From: Microbacterium sp.
GTDB lineage: Bacteria; Actinomycetota; Actinomycetes; Actinomycetales; Microbacteriaceae
Reading direction: 5' to 3'
NCBI RefSeq assembly: GCF_011620665.1
Contig: NZ_WOYQ01000076.1
Location: 61,300-106,177 of the forward strand
Length of the DNA stretch: 44,878 nucleotides
Below the pieces are notes generated by a model. The model saw only the letters and a list, made by a program, of their open reading frames with translations. It did not search any database and was not told the DNA's origin. The position numbers were made by a program, and so were the translations under genes. Shown here one piece after another: positions 1 to 8,277 of this stretch (positions are counted from its first letter, which is position 1; every line of letters begins with the position of its first letter).

Positions 1-1988
1 TCGCCGGTCGCGATGTGTGGGGTGAGGGCGCTGTTCGCGACCGGGGAGCGGGTGGGCTGGGGGCGGGGGGCCTCCGGGGAGCGGGTGGTGGGGGTGAGGA
101 TGCCGGCATCCATCGCCAGGTGACGTGACGCGAGCATCGCGGCGAACTCCGCATCGTGCGTCGCTATGAGGACGGCCGTGCCGGCGGACGCCTGCGCCTC
201 GATCGCGGCGGCCACGAGCGCGCGGGCCTGCGGGTCGAGCCCGCGGGTCGGCTCGTCGATCAGCAGCACGCGCGGGGCGGATGCTGTCTGGATCGCGATC
301 GCGAGCGTCCGGCGTTGACCGGCGGACAGGTCGCGGGGATGCCGCATCCGCACGGCGGCGAAGGCCGCGCCGGTGGGATCGAGGCCGAGGAGTTCCGCGA
401 AGCGATCGGCGGTCGACGGCCCCGCGCCCCGCGGGTGACGGTCCGCGCGGCGGCACTCGGCCGTGACCGTGTCGCGGACGAAGAGGTCATCCGAGGCATC
501 CGGGACCAGTGCGATCGCGCGGGATGCCGGCGCTGCGCCGTCGATCCGCACGTCGTGATCTCGGCCCGGGAGGGCGAGGGCCTGCAGCAGCGTCGACTTG
601 CCGGCGCCGTTCGGGCCGGACAGCGCGACGATCTCGCCGGCGCGGAGGTCGAGGCCGGCGCCGTCGACCGCGAGGCGCGCGCCGTGGCGCACGGTGATCC
701 CGCGGGCGGTCAGCGCGGGGCGGCGTCCCGTATGCAGGATGGGCGGGCGCCGTGCGCCGGGATCGCCCGCGCGAGCGGCATCGTCCTGCACACGGTGTGA
801 CACCAGGAGGCGTCCGTCCTCTACCCGCAGCGACCGGTCGGCGACGTCGTCGAACTCGGCCACGCGATGCTCGGCGACCACGACGCACATGCCCGCATCG
901 TGGGCGAGGGCCCCCAGGAGCGCGACGATCCGGGCGCGCGCCGTCCGGTCGAGGTCGGCCAGCGGCTCATCCACGAGCAGAAGGATCGGATGCTCCACGA
1001 TCGCGGCGGCGATCGCGACGAGCGTCGCCTCGCCAGCCGAGAGGCCGCGCAGCGGGCGGTCGAGAAGCGGTGTGATGCCCACACGTCCGGCGATCTCGCG
1101 GACCCGTGCATGGCGGATCGTCCGGGCGACGCCGCGCAGTTCGAGGGCGAGGCCGATCTCGTCCGCGACGCACTCGGTCGCGAACGCGTCGCGCGGATGC
1201 TGCAGGACGACCCCGACGGTCCGGGCGGTGTCGCGCGGCGGAGTCGCCTGGCGATCGAGACCGACGACGCGCACCTCGCCGGTCACGGTTCCTCCGTCGA
1301 CGTGGGAGAGGAGTCCGCTGAGTCCGCGCAGCACCGTCGTCTTTCCCGCCCCGGTCGATCCGGAGAGGACAGCGAGAGTCCCTGGCGCAAGGCGGAGGGA
1401 AGCGATCCGGAGCGGGCCGGCGAAGCCCATCGATGCGTCCGAGATCTCCACAGGGCGCGTGCAGTCTCCTTCCCTGCCGAGACCGGCATATCCCCGAAGC
1501 TCGAGAGCGGCGGCGACCGCCGTCGCCCGCTCGAGCGTGCGCTCCAGCACGGGCGCCAGCAGGCGGGCGCCGGCGCGTTCGCCGCGCAGGCGCTGAGCGA
1601 ATCGCACCGCGCGCACGGCGTCAGCGAGGGCAGGAAGAGTCGCCCACGCGATCGCGAGCGCACGTCCGATGCCCTGGAACGGGCCCCGGCGCGCGGCGCG
1701 CGCGAAAAGCCGGGACAGGTCGAAGAGACCGTTCATCAGCCCGAAGGCCAGGAAGACCGCGGCGATCGGCAGCGCGCCGGCCACGGCATCCCACACGCCC
1801 CCCGACGTCACCGGGCCGAACATCACGATGTGCGCGAACGGGGGCGGCAGGCGGAGCGCCGGCAGGGGCATCAGAACGACACCGGTGCCGTCCGCGCCGT
1901 GGAACAGGATGCGGTAGACGACCCGGACCGCGACGAACCCGACCGCCAGGGTGGCGGCCGCCTTCATCGGTCCGAGCCGGAAGCTCAC
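1..1988 (-). CDS. ECF transporter fusion: EcfT transmembrane domain + two EcfA-type ATPases (3' end outside window)
   Basis: One open frame runs from GTG at 1988 off the left edge, about 662 codons without a stop. Residues ~1-185 are hydrophobic and carry an EcfT-like coupling segment with LELRGY, but the domain is short for EcfT (usually ~250 aa). The first ATPase follows: Walker A GSTGAGKTT (Lys ~216), signature LSAGE (~317), Walker B LLLVDEP (~340) and switch EH. The second has GPNGAGKST (Lys ~464), signature LSAGQ (~553), Walker B LLIDEP (~575) and THD. A Pro/Thr/Ser-rich tail follows. ECF transporters import vitamins or metal ions with a separate S component; none is visible here, so the substrate is unknown. 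The GTG lies 4 nt after the lipoprotein stop, so the two are probably one operon. Fusion of two EcfA units is known; adding EcfT is the unusual part. I read the frame by hand and checked that the start and both Walker A lysines are in register. Confidence 0.85.
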   Translation of the reverse strand, partial: MSFRLGPMKAAATLAVGFVAVRVVYRILFHGADGTGVVLMPLPALRLPPPFAHIVMFGPVTSGGVWDAVAGALPIAAVFLAFGLMNGLFDLSRLFARAARRGPFQGIGRALAIAWATLPALADAVRAVRFAQRLRGERAGARLLAPVLERTLERATAVAAALELRGYAGLGREGDCTRPVEISDASMGFAGPLRIASLRLAPGTLAVLSGSTGAGKTTVLRGLSGLLSHVDGGTVTGEVRVVGLDRQATPPRDTARTVGVVLQHPRDAFATECVADEIGLALELRGVARTIRHARVREIAGRVGITPLLDRPLRGLSAGEATLVAIAAAIVEHPILLLVDEPLADLDRTARARIVALLGALAHDAGMCVVVAEHRVAEFDDVADRSLRVEDGRLLVSHRVQDDAARAGDPGARRPPILHTGRRPALTARGITVRHGARLAVDGAGLDLRAGEIVALSGPNGAGKSTLLQALALPGRDHDVRIDGAAPASRAIALVPDASDDLFVRDTVTAECRRADRHPRGAGPSTADRFAELLGLDPTGAAFAAVRMRHPRDLSAGQRRTLAIAIQTASAPRVLLIDEPTRGLDPQARALVAAAIEAQASAGTAVLIATHDAEFAAMLASRHLAMDAGILTPTTRSPEAPRPQPTRSPVANSALTPHIATG

Positions 1989-1991
1989 GAA

Positions 1992-2552
1992 TCAGGCGTC
2001 GGGAGAGACCGGCGCGCCGTCGAGAGTGAACAGGAGCTCGATGCTGTCGCCCGGCTGAAGCTGCAGCGTGGAGGCGCCCTCCTGCGCATAGTCCCAGGTT
2101 CCGCCGGCCGGCTTGATCCACAGCGACCAGTATGCGAAGGCCGCCGGCATGCTCTCGCACGTCTCGACGTAGGCAGGATCCTCCGTCGAGCCGACGGGCG
2201 CCGTGTCGGACGGCATCCCGTCGACACGACAGACGACCTGGTCACCGTACTCTTTCGTGCCTTCGAGCTGGACGCCCAGTGTGTCGAGCGCGTCGGCGGC
2301 GATCAGCGGCTCGTCGGTGAGGATGCACGACGCGCGGTCGGCACCCTCGCCGCCGGCGAGTGCACCCGCGTCGACGAGGATGCTGACTCCTTCGTCGCCT
2401 GCGCACGCGCCGTCCGCAATGGCGGCCTCCGGCGGTGCGAGGGTCGTCGAGGCCGAAGCTCCCGGGGCCGGGCTCTCGGCCGCGCAGGCCGACATGCCGA
2501 GCGCCAGCGCGCCGACGGTGATCAGGGTCAGGAGGCGTGGGAGAGAGGTCAC
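1992..2552 (-). CDS. Lipoprotein, SCO2322/DUF4430-like, linked to ECF transporter
   Basis: About 186 aa. The N-terminus is a lipoprotein signal: hydrophobic stretch, then LGMSAC with the lipid-carrying Cys at residue 23. The C-terminal half contains YWSLWIKPAGGTWDYAQEGA, which resembles the YWS.W....W.Y..GA core I associate with SCO2322/DUF4430-type proteins that sit beside ECF transporters in Actinobacteria. That is recall of family pattern, not a search. Four cysteines in the mature part could form disulfides. I chose GTG 2552 because it starts right at the signal peptide and lies 6 nt after a TACCCT -10 box (2559-2564 on the opposite strand). An upstream in-frame start at 2624 would overlap the divergent menB. 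It probably acts outside the membrane, binding ligand or assisting the transporter encoded just downstream; this is inference. Confidence 0.75.
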   Translation of the reverse strand: MTSLPRLLTLITVGALALGMSACAAESPAPGASASTTLAPPEAAIADGACAGDEGVSILVDAGALAGGEGADRASCILTDEPLIAADALDTLGVQLEGTKEYGDQVVCRVDGMPSDTAPVGSTEDPAYVETCESMPAAFAYWSLWIKPAGGTWDYAQEGASTLQLQPGDSIELLFTLDGAPVSPDA

Positions 2553-2616
2553 GGCTCCAGGGTAGGGGGTGCCGGCCGTGCCGGGTGGCCACATGACGTG
2601 CGCGTAGGCTGGGCGA

Positions 2617-3525
2617 GTGACCACCCCTGCTGTCTCAGAGCTGTTCGATCCGTCCGAGTGGGTGCTTGCGCCGGGCGCCTCGGACTACATCGATATCACC
2701 GCGCATGTGTCGACCGACGGCCGGATCGCGCGCGTCGCCTTCGACCGTCCGGAGGTGCGCAATGCGTTCCGCCCGCACACGGTCGACGAGCTGTACCGCG
2801 CGCTCGACATCGCGCGGCAGGATCCGCGGATCGGCGTCGTGCTGCTGACCGGAAACGGGCCGAGCCCGAAGGACGGCGGCTGGGCATTCTGCTCGGGCGG
2901 TGATCAACGCATCCGCGGGCGCGACGGCTACACGTATGCGAGCGACGAGGCGACCGCGCCCGACCCCGCACGGGCAGGGCGGCTGCACATCCTCGAGGTG
3001 CAGCGATTGATCCGGTTCATGCCCAAAGTCGTCATCGCCGTCATCCCGGGGTGGGCTGCGGGCGGCGGGCACTCCCTGCACATCGTGTGCGACCTGTCGA
3101 TCGCTTCCGAGCGGGCGAAGTTCAAGCAGACCGACGCGGACGTCGGCTCGTTCGACGGCGGCTACGGCTCGGCCTACATGGCACGACAGGTCGGCCAGAA
3201 GGTCGCCCGGGAGGTGTTCTTCCTCGCGGAGGAATACTCCGCGCAGCGGGCGTACGAGATGGGCGCAGTCAATCGGGTCGTCCCCCATGCTGACCTCGAG
3301 CGCGAGGCCATCGCGATGGCCCGCACGATCCTCGGGAAGTCGCCGACGTCCATTCGGATGCTGAAGTTCGCCTTCAACGCGATCGACGACGGAATGGTGG
3401 GGCAGCAGGTGTTCGCCGGTGAAGCGACCCGGCTTGCCTACGGCACCGACGAGGCGGTCGAGGGCCGCGACGCGTTCCTCGACAAGCGCGAGCCCGACTG
3501 GTCGCCCTATCCCTACCAGTTCTGA
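2617..3525 (+). CDS. menB: 1,4-dihydroxy-2-naphthoyl-CoA synthase
   Basis: 302 aa crotonase-fold enzyme that cyclises O-succinylbenzoyl-CoA to 1,4-dihydroxy-2-naphthoyl-CoA in menaquinone synthesis. The protein contains RPEVRNAFRPHTVDEL near residue 45, the oxyanion-hole glycine run AAGGGHSLH, and TDADVGSFDGGYGS, the MenB-specific segment carrying catalytic Asp. Length and C-terminus (DWSPYPYQF) fit actinobacterial MenB. The GTG at 2617 sits 6 nt downstream of TAGGCT (2605-2610), so the message is probably leaderless. It is divergent from the lipoprotein gene, and menE follows 39 nt later. Confident call. Confidence 0.96.
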   Translation: MTTPAVSELFDPSEWVLAPGASDYIDITAHVSTDGRIARVAFDRPEVRNAFRPHTVDELYRALDIARQDPRIGVVLLTGNGPSPKDGGWAFCSGGDQRIRGRDGYTYASDEATAPDPARAGRLHILEVQRLIRFMPKVVIAVIPGWAAGGGHSLHIVCDLSIASERAKFKQTDADVGSFDGGYGSAYMARQVGQKVAREVFFLAEEYSAQRAYEMGAVNRVVPHADLEREAIAMARTILGKSPTSIRMLKFAFNAIDDGMVGQQVFAGEATRLAYGTDEAVEGRDAFLDKREPDWSPYPYQF

Positions 3526-3564
3526 CCGGATCGACGTGTCCGGTCACGCGTGCGGAGCGGGGCG

Positions 3565-4737
3565 ATGACGCTCGTCCGTCCGGATGCCGGCGACCCCGGC
3601 GCCGTGCTCCGCGCCTTGCGCAGTGCGGTGCTCGGGGCTGGCCCGGCGGTTGCGCTCGGGGCGCCCCCCGGCGTCGCCGGTGCCGCGGCGGATCCTTCGC
3701 CGGATGTGCCGGCGGGCACCGCCCTGGTCGTCACGACCTCCGGCTCGACCGGATACCCCAAGTCGGTCGCGCTCAGCCGGCTGGCGTTGATGTCCAGCGC
3801 GCGAGCGACGGCCGACCGCATCGGCGAGGGTGCGTGGCTCCTCGCGCTGCCGGCGGGTTACATCGCCGGGGCGCAGGTGATCGTGCGCTCACTCGTCTCG
3901 GGACGTGAGCCGTCGGTCTTGGCCGGGAAATTCTCGGTTGCCGCGTTCGCCGCCGCGACCCGAAAGATGGCGTCCGTCCAGGGTGGCGCCCGCGTGGCCG
4001 CCTACACCTCCCTCGTTCCCGCGCAGGTGGCCACCCTGCTGGACTCGCCCGAGGGCGAGCGTGCGCTCGCTTCTTTCGAGGCTGTCCTCGTCGGCGGGCA
4101 GGCACTGCCGCCGCTCGTTGCCGAGCGCGCTGCTGCCGCCGGCATCCGCCTCGTACGCACCTACGGGTCGAGTGAAACCGCGGGCGGCTGCGTCTACGAC
4201 GGGGTTCCCCTCGACGGAGTGGGGGTGCGCATCGCCGACGGTGAGGTGCAGGTGTCGGGGCCGACCCTCGCGGACGGCTACCTCGGTGACCCTGCCCGCA
4301 CGCAAGCCTCATTCGTGCGGGATGCGGACGGAGTCCGCTGGTATCGAACCGGTGATGCCGGTTCGTTCGACGGCGTGCTGCGCGTCACGGGCAGGATCGA
4401 CAACGTGCTCGTCTCGGGCGGGATCAATGTCTCGCTCGACCGCGTGGAGGCTGTCGTTCGTGCACTCCCGGGGCTTCACGCAGCCGTCGTCGTCGCTGTC
4501 CCCGATGAGCGGTGGGGTGAGGCCGGCGTCGTGATCGTGGACGCGGGCACACGCCCGGACGAGTCCGCGCTCGCCGATCTGCGATCCGCTGTCGAGGCCT
4601 CCCTCGGCGCCGCGGCCCGCCCGCGTGAGGTCATCCGCATCGATCGGATTCCACTGCTCTCGAGCGGCAAGCCCGACCGCGTCGCCCTGAGATCTCTGGC
4701 ATCTGCGCGGGGGCGCCCATCCGCCGGATCGGCGTGA
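3565..4737 (+). CDS. menE: O-succinylbenzoate-CoA ligase (AMP-binding)
   Basis: About 390 aa acyl-adenylate ligase, short as is usual for actinobacterial MenE. Motifs in order: TTSGSTGYPK (phosphate loop), YGSSETAGG (A5), YRTGD (A7), RIDNVLVSGGINVS (hinge/A8) and LSSGKPDR with the C-terminal catalytic Lys. It activates O-succinylbenzoate for MenB. The ATG at 3565 has GGAG at 3554-3557, spacing 7; an in-frame GTG at 3550 is the alternative. It lies directly after menB, which makes MenE much more likely than another acyl-CoA ligase. menC, which makes its substrate, is not nearby. Confidence 0.92.
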   Translation: MTLVRPDAGDPGAVLRALRSAVLGAGPAVALGAPPGVAGAAADPSPDVPAGTALVVTTSGSTGYPKSVALSRLALMSSARATADRIGEGAWLLALPAGYIAGAQVIVRSLVSGREPSVLAGKFSVAAFAAATRKMASVQGGARVAAYTSLVPAQVATLLDSPEGERALASFEAVLVGGQALPPLVAERAAAAGIRLVRTYGSSETAGGCVYDGVPLDGVGVRIADGEVQVSGPTLADGYLGDPARTQASFVRDADGVRWYRTGDAGSFDGVLRVTGRIDNVLVSGGINVSLDRVEAVVRALPGLHAAVVVAVPDERWGEAGVVIVDAGTRPDESALADLRSAVEASLGAAARPREVIRIDRIPLLSSGKPDRVALRSLASARGRPSAGSA

Positions 4738-4764
4738 TCGGGGGGATGCCCGTAGGATTCCCTC

Positions 4765-5736
4765 GTGGCAGGCAGCACCCGGAAGAAGAAGCGCACGGCC
4801 CCGCGCAGACGTCAGGGCAACTCGCAGAAGAGGCACGTCTCGCGCGATCCCGCGCACACTGAGCCGGCGACCCTGGGCGAGTGGATCGGCGCAGCGCGGC
4901 TACGTACGCTGCCGCTCTCGGTGACTCCGGTCCTCATCGGGACGGGCGCGGCCATCGTCGTCGATCGCGCCTTTCACTGGGTCATCGCCCTCGCGTGCCT
5001 GATCGTCGCCGTTGCGCTGCAGGTCGGCGTCAACTACGCGAACGATTACAGCGACGGCATTCGGGGCACCGACGAGCATCGCGTGGGACCCGCGCGCCTG
5101 ACGGCCTCGCGGAAGGTGCAGCCGCGCACGGTTCTGATCGTCGCGCTCGGCTTCTTCGGCCTTGCCGCGGTGGCAGGCCTCGCGGTGGTCGTCCGCACCG
5201 GCCACTGGTGGATGCTGCTGATCGGCGCGGCGTGCATCGTCGCCGCCTGGTTCTACACCGGTGGAAAGAGACCCTACGGATACGCGGGCTGGGGCGAAGT
5301 GTTCGTCTTCGTCTTCTTCGGCCTGGTCGCCACGGTCGGTACGGCGTTCGTACAGGCGGGCAGCATTCCCGACGAGGCATGGGTCGGCGGCGTCGTCGCG
5401 GGGCTCCTCGCGTGTTGCGTGCTGCTGGCCAACAACCTCCGCGACATCGACCAGGACCGCGTGGTAGGCAAGCGTACGCTCACGGTGCGCATCGGCCGCC
5501 GCGCAACGCAGGCGCTCTACACGGGGCTGGTGCTTGCGGCCTTTCTGATCGTCGTCCTGCTCGCGCAGCTGTACCCGCTGGCGTGGCTGGGGCTTGTGGC
5601 ACTGATCCCCGCCGCCGCGGCGATCCTGATCGTGTGGACCTATCGACAGCCGCGCGAGCTGGTCGTCGCGCTGGCGCTCACGTCGCTGACATCGATCGCG
5701 CTCGGGGCGTCGCTGCTCTGGGCCTTCGTCGGCTGA
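4765..5736 (+). CDS. menA: 1,4-dihydroxy-2-naphthoate polyprenyltransferase
   Basis: 323 aa integral membrane UbiA-family prenyltransferase that attaches the isoprenoid tail to 1,4-dihydroxy-2-naphthoate. The first Asp-rich motif is NYANDYSDGIRGTD, the second NNLRDIDQDRVVGKRT. Around eight hydrophobic helices are visible. The first ~30 residues are very basic (KKKR, RRR), a cytoplasmic tail longer than in many MenA proteins. The GTG is 6 nt after TAGGAT (4753-4758), so it has its own probable leaderless promoter even though it lies only 27 nt after menE. Confidence 0.95.
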   Translation: MAGSTRKKKRTAPRRRQGNSQKRHVSRDPAHTEPATLGEWIGAARLRTLPLSVTPVLIGTGAAIVVDRAFHWVIALACLIVAVALQVGVNYANDYSDGIRGTDEHRVGPARLTASRKVQPRTVLIVALGFFGLAAVAGLAVVVRTGHWWMLLIGAACIVAAWFYTGGKRPYGYAGWGEVFVFVFFGLVATVGTAFVQAGSIPDEAWVGGVVAGLLACCVLLANNLRDIDQDRVVGKRTLTVRIGRRATQALYTGLVLAAFLIVVLLAQLYPLAWLGLVALIPAAAAILIVWTYRQPRELVVALALTSLTSIALGASLLWAFVG

Positions 5737-5739
5737 GTG

Positions 5740-6018
5740 TCAGCGCTGGTCCGGGGCTGAATGGCCCGTCACGGCGTCTTCGACGTCTTCATCGGTGACC
5801 ACAGCGCGACGCGCGCGACGCGCGGCCATGTCGGCGGTGAAATCGTCCAGCGGCCGGCGGAGGAACAGCATCGACAGGCTCAGACCGATCAGGGCCGCGA
5901 AGATCGCCGACAGCCACGCGAACTCGCGCATGACGGGGATCAGCATCATGAGGCCGAACGGCACCAGGAAGGCGAGGAGCCGGAGAACCCCGAACACGAC
6001 AGCCGGACGCACACGCAT
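5740..6018 (-). CDS. DUF4229 small membrane protein
   Basis: 92 aa. Two hydrophobic segments (VLRLLAFLVPFGLMMLIPV and the following AIFAALIGLSLSMLFL) are followed by RRPLDDFTADMAARRARR and an acidic tail, the pattern I associate with the DUF4229 family found near menaquinone genes in Actinobacteria. Function unknown. I set the start at ATG 6018 because TATGCT lies 6 nt upstream (6025-6030, opposite strand); the frame is open further upstream but that part reads unlike protein. It converges on menA, ending 3 nt from its stop. Confidence 0.75.
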   Translation of the reverse strand: MRVRPAVVFGVLRLLAFLVPFGLMMLIPVMREFAWLSAIFAALIGLSLSMLFLRRPLDDFTADMAARRARRAVVTDEDVEDAVTGHSAPDQR

Positions 6019-6071
6019 GCCTTCAGCATACGTCGGGCGGGGCAGGTCGCCCGCCCACGTAGAATAGAGGA

Positions 6072-6440
6072 GTGGTCCGGGTACTTCTGCCGCTGGCGCT
6101 GCTGCTGATCGCATTCTGGGTCTACAGCATCGTCGACTGCGCCCTTCAGCCGCCGACCCGCCACCGCGGCGTCAGCAAGCCGGTGTGGCTGCTGATCGTC
6201 TTCCTCCTGCCTGTTGTCGGCGGCATCCTCTGGCTCGTCGTCGGGCGTAGCCGTCTGCGCGGGCTGCCGGTGTTCCGCGCCCCCGACGACAACCCCGAGT
6301 TCCTCGGCCGGATCGGCTCGGCCAGCGACCAGGACGAACGGATCCGGCGCCTGGAAGAGGAGCTCGCAGCCCTCGATTCCGAGGACGAGAATCCGCCGCA
6401 CCGGCCGGACGGCGATGACCGCCCGGACGCGCGCGCCTGA
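6072..6440 (+). CDS. PLDc_N domain membrane protein
   Basis: 122 aa. The N-terminal ~60 residues match the phospholipase D nuclease N-terminal domain (PLDc_N): a first helix, VYSIVDCALQ, then SKPVWLLIVFLLPVVGGILWLVVGR as a second helix. No catalytic HKD motif follows, so this is a stand-alone two-helix membrane anchor with an acidic, charged cytoplasmic tail. The role is unknown. GTG 6072 follows TAGAAT (6060-6065) by 6 nt. It ends 1 nt before menD, so menD is probably co-translated. Confidence 0.82.
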   Translation: MVRVLLPLALLLIAFWVYSIVDCALQPPTRHRGVSKPVWLLIVFLLPVVGGILWLVVGRSRLRGLPVFRAPDDNPEFLGRIGSASDQDERIRRLEEELAALDSEDENPPHRPDGDDRPDARA

Positions 6441-6441
6441 C

Positions 6442-8235
6442 ATGGGCGTCACACGGGCACCCGCGACGGATGCCGCGGCGGCGCTCCTCACGCGCCTTGT
6501 CGGGCGGGGCGTCGAGCACGTCGTCCTCAGTCCGGGGTCGCGGTCGCAGGCTCTCGCGCTTGTCGTGGCTGAGCTCGAGGCGCGCGGCCGCATCCATCTG
6601 CACGTGCGCATCGATGAGCGCGTCGCCGGCTTCACGGCCCTCGGCATCGGCCGTGAGACGGGCATGCCGGCCGCTGTCATCTGCACCTCCGGCACGGCCG
6701 CGGCAAACCTCCTGCCCGCCGCTCTCGAGGCTCATCACGCGGGGATACCGCTGCTGCTGCTGACCGCAGATCGACCACCCGAGCTCCGCGGTGTCGGTGC
6801 GAATCAGACGACGCGTCAGTTCGGCATGTTCTCTCCGAGCGTGCGGCTGGAGGCAGATCTGCCCGTGCCGGATGAGATCGACGACGATGGCACCAGCGAG
6901 CAGACGGCGATGCTGCGCGCGATCGCCGACGACGCAGTGATCGCCGCCCTCGGCGTCGGCACGCGTCAGGCCGGCCCGGTGCACCTGAACCTTCCCTATC
7001 GCGATCCGCTGGCCGGGGCTCTGCCCGGCTGGTTCGGGATGCCGGTGGCCGCGCCCGACCCCCTGCCCGACGTGCCGGATGCCATCGCCGGCGAGCTGGC
7101 CGAGCCCGAGCCGTCCGGAGCCCTCTACCAGGGCGGCGGGGGCATCGGCGAGGCGGATCAACCCGCCGAGCCCGCGCGTGACCCGCATGTGCTCTCGAGG
7201 GGTCCGCGCACGGTCGTCATCGCGGGCGCCGACGCCGGACACCGAGCTGCCGACCTCGCTCAGGCGGGCGGCTGGCCGCTGATCGCCGAAATCGTCAGCG
7301 GAGCCCGCTACGGCCGGCAGCTCGTGCACGGATACCGCACACTGCTGGCTGATCCCGAGCTGGGGGGCCGCATCGAACGTGCGGTCGTTTTCGGGCATCC
7401 GACCCTGAGTCGCGAAGTGACCGCGGTGCTCGCGCGCCCCGAGGTCGAGGTCCTCGCTGTGCGCGGACCAGGCGAACCGCTCAACCTCAACGGCGAGACG
7501 ACCGCGGTCGACGGGGTGGTCGCGGCGATCGGCGACCTCGATCGCGACTGGTTCGGCGCATGGATGCGGGCCTCCCGCGCGGCAGCCGTCGATCTGAGCC
7601 CGCCCGCGCCCGACGCGGGCGCTCTGGCCTCGACTGTGCCGAGCGAGCGGCTCGGTGCCGTCGCCGCGGAGCTCGATGCGATCCGCGCGCCACTGGACCG
7701 CGTCGCCCTGGTCGACGCGGTCTGGCGCGCGACGTGGCCGCACGACCGCCTGATGTTCGCCTCGTCCCGCCTGGTCCGCGTGGCCGACCAGGTCCTGGGC
7801 GGCAAGAAGGTCCCGGTTCACGCCAATCGCGGACTCGCGGGGATCGATGGGACGATCGCCACCGGAACCGGAATCGCACTGGCAAGCCAGGCGGCCGGCG
7901 CCCCCGGCGTCACCCGCGTCCTCCTCGGTGATCTCGCGTTCCTCCACGACGCCGGGTCGCTGCTGCTCCCGGTGGGTGAGCCCGCCCCGCGCCTCCAGGT
8001 GATCGTGGGCAATGACGGCGGCGGCACGATCTTCGACGGGCTCGAGGTGGCCGGCGTCGCTTCGGCCGAGATCATGGAGCGCGTCCTCTACACGCCGCAG
8101 TCGGTGGCCCTCGAGTCGCTCGCCCGGGCCTACGCCTGGGACTATGTGCGAGTGGGCACCCGCTCCGCCCTCGACCAGGCTCTGACGGCACCCGTCGGCG
8201 CCCGCCAGTTGATCGAAGTCGCTCTGGAACGCTGA
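6442..8235 (+). CDS. menD: SEPHCHC synthase (2-succinyl-5-enolpyruvyl-6-hydroxy-3-cyclohexene-1-carboxylate synthase)
   Basis: About 597 aa ThDP enzyme that condenses isochorismate with 2-oxoglutarate, the first committed menaquinone step. It shows LSPGSRSQALAL, the catalytic Glu in RIDERVAGF (Glu59 from this start), CTSGTAAANLLPA, LTADRPPELRG and, C-terminal, LLGDLAFLHDAGSL with VGNDGGGTIFDGL for ThDP/Mg binding. The start is uncertain: ATG 6442 follows the upstream stop directly (TGACATG), while in-frame ATG 6415 overlaps the previous gene; neither has a good ribosome site, suggesting coupling. A linker of about 60 residues near 220-260 is rich in Pro, Gly and Glu. Confidence 0.94.
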   Translation: MGVTRAPATDAAAALLTRLVGRGVEHVVLSPGSRSQALALVVAELEARGRIHLHVRIDERVAGFTALGIGRETGMPAAVICTSGTAAANLLPAALEAHHAGIPLLLLTADRPPELRGVGANQTTRQFGMFSPSVRLEADLPVPDEIDDDGTSEQTAMLRAIADDAVIAALGVGTRQAGPVHLNLPYRDPLAGALPGWFGMPVAAPDPLPDVPDAIAGELAEPEPSGALYQGGGGIGEADQPAEPARDPHVLSRGPRTVVIAGADAGHRAADLAQAGGWPLIAEIVSGARYGRQLVHGYRTLLADPELGGRIERAVVFGHPTLSREVTAVLARPEVEVLAVRGPGEPLNLNGETTAVDGVVAAIGDLDRDWFGAWMRASRAAAVDLSPPAPDAGALASTVPSERLGAVAAELDAIRAPLDRVALVDAVWRATWPHDRLMFASSRLVRVADQVLGGKKVPVHANRGLAGIDGTIATGTGIALASQAAGAPGVTRVLLGDLAFLHDAGSLLLPVGEPAPRLQVIVGNDGGGTIFDGLEVAGVASAEIMERVLYTPQSVALESLARAYAWDYVRVGTRSALDQALTAPVGARQLIEVALER

Positions 8236-8277
8236 GTCCGGCATCGGTCCGGATGGCGCCGTCCCCTGTTCGACCGA

